DNA from: CAJQQY01 sp045106765 | GTDB lineage: Bacteria; Bacteroidota; Bacteroidia; Chitinophagales; Saprospiraceae | Direction of reading: 5' to 3' | Assembly: GCA_045106765.1 (NCBI GenBank) | Contig: JBGCFD010000070.1 | Location: forward strand, 7,104-71,103 | DNA: 64,000 nucleotides | Part shown: positions 60,981-64,000 of the stretch, piece by piece | How the letters are laid out: the number at the start of each line of letters is the position of its first letter | How positions within the stretch are numbered: position 1 is the first letter of the stretch | The notes under the pieces: generated by a model | Databases searched by the model: none | The model's input: the letters and a program-made list of their open reading frames with translations, nothing else | What the model was told of the DNA's origin: nothing | Position numbers and translations under genes: made by a program

Positions 60981-61751
60981 TTAGAATTGATAAAATAATC
61001 CAACAGAAAAACTGCTATGCCTAAAAGTCTTATTAAATGATCCTGTCAAATTTTGGTTATCACCATAAATGATATAGTTGCCTTCAAATGTTTCTTTTTG
61101 AGAATAAGTGAAAGACAATCCTAAATTAAATAATAGATTATATTTTAATCTTTTGTAGAAGTTAGCACTTAATTCAGAAGAGAAGATCATAAGTTCATCT
61201 TTATTTCCTTTAACATCAAAAGTGTATATTTTTTTTATTGCATTGTTAGTAGGAATAAAATTAACGAATTCCGTTTCTATAGTGGAGAAAAAGTAAGATC
61301 CGATAATATCTAGACCAATCATAATTTGAAATTTTTCTTTGTTGATGAGATTATACCCACCACCTAACTTTAGACCTAAGAAAGTATATCCAAAGTGTGG
61401 GTTGTTAGAGGAATAATCTCTTCCATTCATTTCATTGTAAGCATTGGAAACATATACCTTTTTATTGAAAGAATAACTGCCAATATTTAAACCAATATTT
61501 CCCCAAAAACGGTTATTTATTTTTCTATTATAGGTTATAGTTGCTTGAACGGCTGGAGAAAATCCACTAGTAATGTCTGTTTGATTAGAAGTATAATTTC
61601 TTTTAATTTTTATTGGGGAACTTAATAGTAATTGAGTAGAAAATCCAATTCTATTTTTCAGGGAGCTATCAAGTTGAGAAAAGGAAAGATTTGATAACAG
61701 ACATAAAAGCAAAATAATTATTGCGTTATATTTTTTAGAAGGACTAAACAT
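60981..61751 (-). CDS. Outer-membrane beta-barrel protein, second of a tandem pair
   Basis: This 256-aa protein has a signal peptide (ends L-S-F-S-Q) and beta-barrel strand alternation throughout, ending V-G-L-F-Y-Q-F with a C-terminal Phe. It is a paralogue of the 256-aa protein just upstream: both share the same length, S-S-Q-L-L early, L-I/L-F-G-D-x-x-L near the end, and x-Y-S-G-S/Q-K-x-F/E-x-G-D/N-Y strands. The paralogues are separated by only six bases, so the pair came from a duplication. Function unknown, probably a small outer-membrane protein. Confidence 0.75.
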   Translation of the reverse strand: MFSPSKKYNAIIILLLCLLSNLSFSQLDSSLKNRIGFSTQLLLSSPIKIKRNYTSNQTDITSGFSPAVQATITYNRKINNRFWGNIGLNIGSYSFNKKVYVSNAYNEMNGRDYSSNNPHFGYTFLGLKLGGGYNLINKEKFQIMIGLDIIGSYFFSTIETEFVNFIPTNNAIKKIYTFDVKGNKDELMIFSSELSANFYKRLKYNLLFNLGLSFTYSQKETFEGNYIIYGDNQNLTGSFNKTFRHSSFSVGLFYQF

Positions 61752-61757
61752 ATTTAC

Positions 61758-62528
61758 TCAATTTTTATTTTTACGAGGTGAATATAGAATACCTACACTA
61801 ATCCCTAAATGCTGAAGTTTTAGAGCATAACGACCATCTAAGGTTTCGTCATCACCAAAAAGAGCATAATCACCGATAAAAATTTTACTTCCAGAATAAG
61901 TGTAAGATATTGCGCATTTTAAATTAATTCGTCGACTTAATTTTTTGAAATATGAAATATTTAATTCAGGAGCGAAGAATATTTTTCTATGATCGTAAGA
62001 ATCTACAGAAGAAGAAAATAATCGTTTTATTGGCTGATTATCAGGTTTAGCACTCACGGAAGAAGAAATACCAGTTGTAGGAAAAAAATAACTGTTTAAT
62101 CCAATTCCTAAAGATAAAATTTCGTTTTCTCTCGTTATAATATGATAGTTTCCACCAATATTTATTCCAGCAAATCTACTTGATAAAAGAGTAGATCTAG
62201 AATCTAGATCAGTTGGGAAACCTAATTCAATAAAGTTTTCCTGAGTTCTAACTTTCTGTCTATATCCATACATGCCGCCCATTACTCCAAATTGATAATA
62301 CCACTTTTTCGAAAATTCTTTGTGCCAAATTAAATTGAATTGGAATGCAAGGGCAGGTGCTGAAGAAAAATCACTTGCTTGAGCTGGATAATTTTTATCT
62401 ATATCTAGTTTGGAAGTGATCAGTAGTTGACTTGATAACTCAATAGTATTATCTATTTTAATATTATTGTCTTGAGCAATTAGGTTGTTGTTTAAAATTA
62501 ATAAAAGATAGATAAATATTTTTTTCAT
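61758..62528 (-). CDS. Outer-membrane beta-barrel protein, first of a tandem pair
   Basis: This 256-aa protein has a signal peptide (M-K-K-I-F-I-Y, ends L-I-A-Q) and barrel-like strands. It shows the same layout as the following paralogue, including a Y-x-Y-S-G-S-K-I-F-I-G-D-Y strand and G-D-D-E-T-L-D-G. It ends S-P-R-K-N-K-N, so its C-terminus is more polar. It lies downstream of the lipoprotein gene with a short gap, likely one operon. Confidence 0.72.
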   Translation of the reverse strand: MKKIFIYLLLILNNNLIAQDNNIKIDNTIELSSQLLITSKLDIDKNYPAQASDFSSAPALAFQFNLIWHKEFSKKWYYQFGVMGGMYGYRQKVRTQENFIELGFPTDLDSRSTLLSSRFAGINIGGNYHIITRENEILSLGIGLNSYFFPTTGISSSVSAKPDNQPIKRLFSSSVDSYDHRKIFFAPELNISYFKKLSRRINLKCAISYTYSGSKIFIGDYALFGDDETLDGRYALKLQHLGISVGILYSPRKNKN

Positions 62529-62591
62529 TTTATTTTAAAGTTTAAAAAAATGGAGTTTTTATCAAAGGGTGATAAAACTCCACAAATATTT

Positions 62592-63557
62592 TTACCAAGT
62601 TAAAGGAACACTTAATGCATTGTTAGAATTCCCAACCCAACCATAGCCTGATATTGAGCCTTTCTTAACTTGCTGTACTTCGGGTGGAAACCAGTCATAT
62701 TTTTTACAATTCAATCTCTTTCTTTTTTTAGGCCCTCTAGTTTTTCCTACTTGATTACCATTACTACCCTCGCAAAAACTTTTAGGATAAACAAGCCCTC
62801 CAACGGAAGCATAAATTTTGGTTCTGTGTCTTTTCCAAAAGAGAAAGCCTTTTTTGTATGATGTCACTCTCGTTGAGAGTTTCATACGAAAAGCATTACT
62901 GGCAAATTTAACTCTAATTTTCATTTTCTTTTTGTTGGAATCGTATGAATATTCATCCCAACTAATCCACCATCCTCTGCATGTCTCAGCAGCACTAGAT
63001 ATATTTGTATCATAAAAATTATTAAGATTATAAACTGTATTTCCAATTTTTACTTCGCCATTTAAGTTAAAGAAACTTCTTTCAATATCATCTAAATTAT
63101 CCCAATCATCAGGATCATTATTGAAGTCAAGAATTTCATTATTTAACCAATTTAAAGTTGCACTTTCAATATATGATCTTCTGGATGAAAAGCTTTTACT
63201 CGTTTCAAAATCAATAGCTGGTTGAAAAGGATTAAAATTTATTTCTTCTTCTTTATCATTTAATTCTTCATCAGTAAAATCTGGATAAGTTGAAACAAAT
63301 AAATCTTCATGTTCATCTATTTTTTCCTCTAAATAAGATACTGAATTATAGAAATGATTCATGTCTGTGAACTCCAAAATTCCATTGTTTAGAATAACCG
63401 CATCTAGTGGGTTTATATCTGAACGGATTTCAACACTCCCTGAATTAATTATTGGAGGGATAGTCTCAGTATTAGACGAAGCTAATGCTGAATCATTTTT
63501 ATTACAACTAAGTGTAAAAATGGAAATAGTAAAAACTAATAACAATAATTTTTTCAT
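62592..63557 (-). CDS. Lipoprotein of unknown function
   Basis: This 321-aa protein carries a lipoprotein signal with lipobox T-L-S-C at residue 18, then an acidic helical domain (residues ~50-150) and a Lys/Arg-rich beta region (~200-320) with C-R-G-W-W-I-S-W-D near 190 and a C-x-x-x-x-G pair near 264. It ends V-P-L-T-W. No family is recognised. It is first after the -7 element at 63596-63603 and precedes the two barrel genes. Confidence 0.65.
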   Translation of the reverse strand: MKKLLLLVFTISIFTLSCNKNDSALASSNTETIPPIINSGSVEIRSDINPLDAVILNNGILEFTDMNHFYNSVSYLEEKIDEHEDLFVSTYPDFTDEELNDKEEEINFNPFQPAIDFETSKSFSSRRSYIESATLNWLNNEILDFNNDPDDWDNLDDIERSFFNLNGEVKIGNTVYNLNNFYDTNISSAAETCRGWWISWDEYSYDSNKKKMKIRVKFASNAFRMKLSTRVTSYKKGFLFWKRHRTKIYASVGGLVYPKSFCEGSNGNQVGKTRGPKKRKRLNCKKYDWFPPEVQQVKKGSISGYGWVGNSNNALSVPLTW

Positions 63558-63595
63558 GATAATTTGATTTTAATTATTTAATAAATATATCATGA

Positions 63596-63603
63596 CAAAT
63601 GTA
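63596..63603 (-). promoter_or_regulatory. -7 promoter element of the lipoprotein-barrel operon
   Basis: The minus strand reads TACATTTG, an exact TAnnTTTG match, 38 bases before the lipoprotein ATG. Confidence 0.5.
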
Positions 63604-63651
63604 TTCTAATCTTATCTCCATATTTCAGCATAAATCTTCCTAAAACTGAAT

Positions 63652-63834
63652 TTATCGGAACGAATCCGAATCTTTCGGAACCCCAAAATTTTCATAAATA
63701 ACTTTCTGATCCATTGGTGAAATTAACCCTCGCGGTATTTCAATATTTTTCTTGCCTAGCCATTTGTTAAGTGTTTTGACACATACTCCATATTCGTTGG
63801 CGATTTGTTGTTTGGTTTTTGCTTTTAGAGACAT
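63652..63834 (-). CDS. Small helix-turn-helix protein
   Basis: This 60-aa protein is essentially one HTH: T-K-Q-Q-I-A-N-E-Y-G-V-C-V-K-T-L-N-K-W-L at residues 7-26, then I-E-I-P-R-G-L-I-S and a short end. The layout is that of small Bacteroidota DNA-binding proteins related to transposase-type HTH (insert N-terminus) or a Cro-like regulator; no catalytic domain follows. It lies upstream of the lipoprotein gene in the same direction, but a promoter for the lipoprotein falls between them. It may control the adjacent operon. Confidence 0.65.
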   Translation of the reverse strand: MSLKAKTKQQIANEYGVCVKTLNKWLGKKNIEIPRGLISPMDQKVIYENFGVPKDSDSFR

Positions 63835-63840
63835 TAGCGT

Positions 63841-63865
63841 ATTGTTTTATATTCGTTTAAACAAT
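63841..63865. promoter_or_regulatory. Inverted repeat upstream of the small HTH gene
   Basis: ATTGTTT (63841-63847) and AAACAAT (63859-63865) form a 7-bp dyad just before the start codon. A second dyad ATCAATG-AAAG-CATTGAT lies near 63883-63900. Either may be an operator for self-control. Confidence 0.4.
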
Positions 63866-64000
63866 AGTTCGGTAATTTTTTAATCAATGAAAGCATTGAT
63901 AATCAAGCAGTTATAAATCTAAATTCTATTTAAATTCAACTCTGATAAAACTAGAGAGTTTACTTTTAATAAAATAGAATATTTGAGTTAGACAACGAAA

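Noticed and set aside
1..64000. tRNA, rRNA or transposase genes
   Set aside because: No T-loop or rRNA-like segments and no transposase motifs were seen by eye; a tRNAscan or Infernal run would settle the RNA part.

Overview
The window is a low-G+C bacterial chromosome segment that reads as Bacteroidota, probably a Saprospiraceae-like marine or freshwater bacterium. The phylum call rests on type IX secretion (T9SS) C-terminal signals on three large secreted proteins, a PorD gene, the bamD-rpoZ-coaBC-porD cluster, a hybrid two-component sensor with an AraC-type output, A-rich translation starts without Shine-Dalgarno sites, and many TAnnTTTG (-7) promoter elements. The family-level placement is inference. 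I see no rRNA, tRNA, CRISPR array, transposase or prophage; this is chromosomal core and near-core DNA.

Layout. 1-141 is the start of pdxH. 0.8-5.4 kb holds a large Ig/SprB-repeat surface protein, a gap with two copies of a hairpin-plus-leader module, and a secreted unknown. 5.6-10.8 kb is a leftward envelope operon: bamD, rpoZ, coaBC, porD and an MsbA-like ABC exporter. 11-21 kb has a secreted DUF4412-like protein, an MscS channel, an LpxL-like acyltransferase, a Tat-exported glycosylasparaginase, a NarL-type response regulator, a TPR-AAA ATPase, DinB and SDR proteins, a ~490-aa helical protein, and a 37-codon gene for a double-glycine leader peptide that I found outside the longer ORFs. 21-27 kb carries a gamma-glutamyltransferase and the oxidative pentose phosphate genes gnd, zwf and pgl. 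27.2-29.0 kb is an H-NOX nitric-oxide sensor overlapping its HNOBA histidine kinase. 29.2-42 kb is housekeeping: gcvP, heptose epimerase, a DUF4348-like protein, a phosphopantetheinyl transferase, a WD40 protein, dCTP deaminase, TfoX-like, DUF2461, a VOC protein, a second ~490-aa helical protein, a BaxI-type membrane protein and a PqqB-like metallo-hydrolase.

42-64 kb has a 1316-aa hybrid sensor, two small membrane proteins, an FMN-dependent 2-hydroxy-acid dehydrogenase, a secreted cytochrome c/copper-monooxygenase-like protein, a DUF7009-FdhF/YdeP pair, a 1266-aa secreted metalloprotease, thymidine kinase, a Pro-rich protein, a rhomboid protease, and a leftward group with a small HTH protein, a lipoprotein and two tandem outer-membrane barrel paralogues.

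The feature least explained by ordinary genes is the intergenic DNA. Many gaps hold long imperfect inverted repeats, each built from its own short degenerate word (for example AACGTTTTACG, GAATATCGAA, CGGTTGAA, ACATAGAA). None was noticed inside a coding sequence. The best candidates for something new are the orphan GG-leader peptide, the duplicated hairpin-leader modules, and the inverted duplication between the divergent phosphopantetheinyl transferase and WD40 genes.
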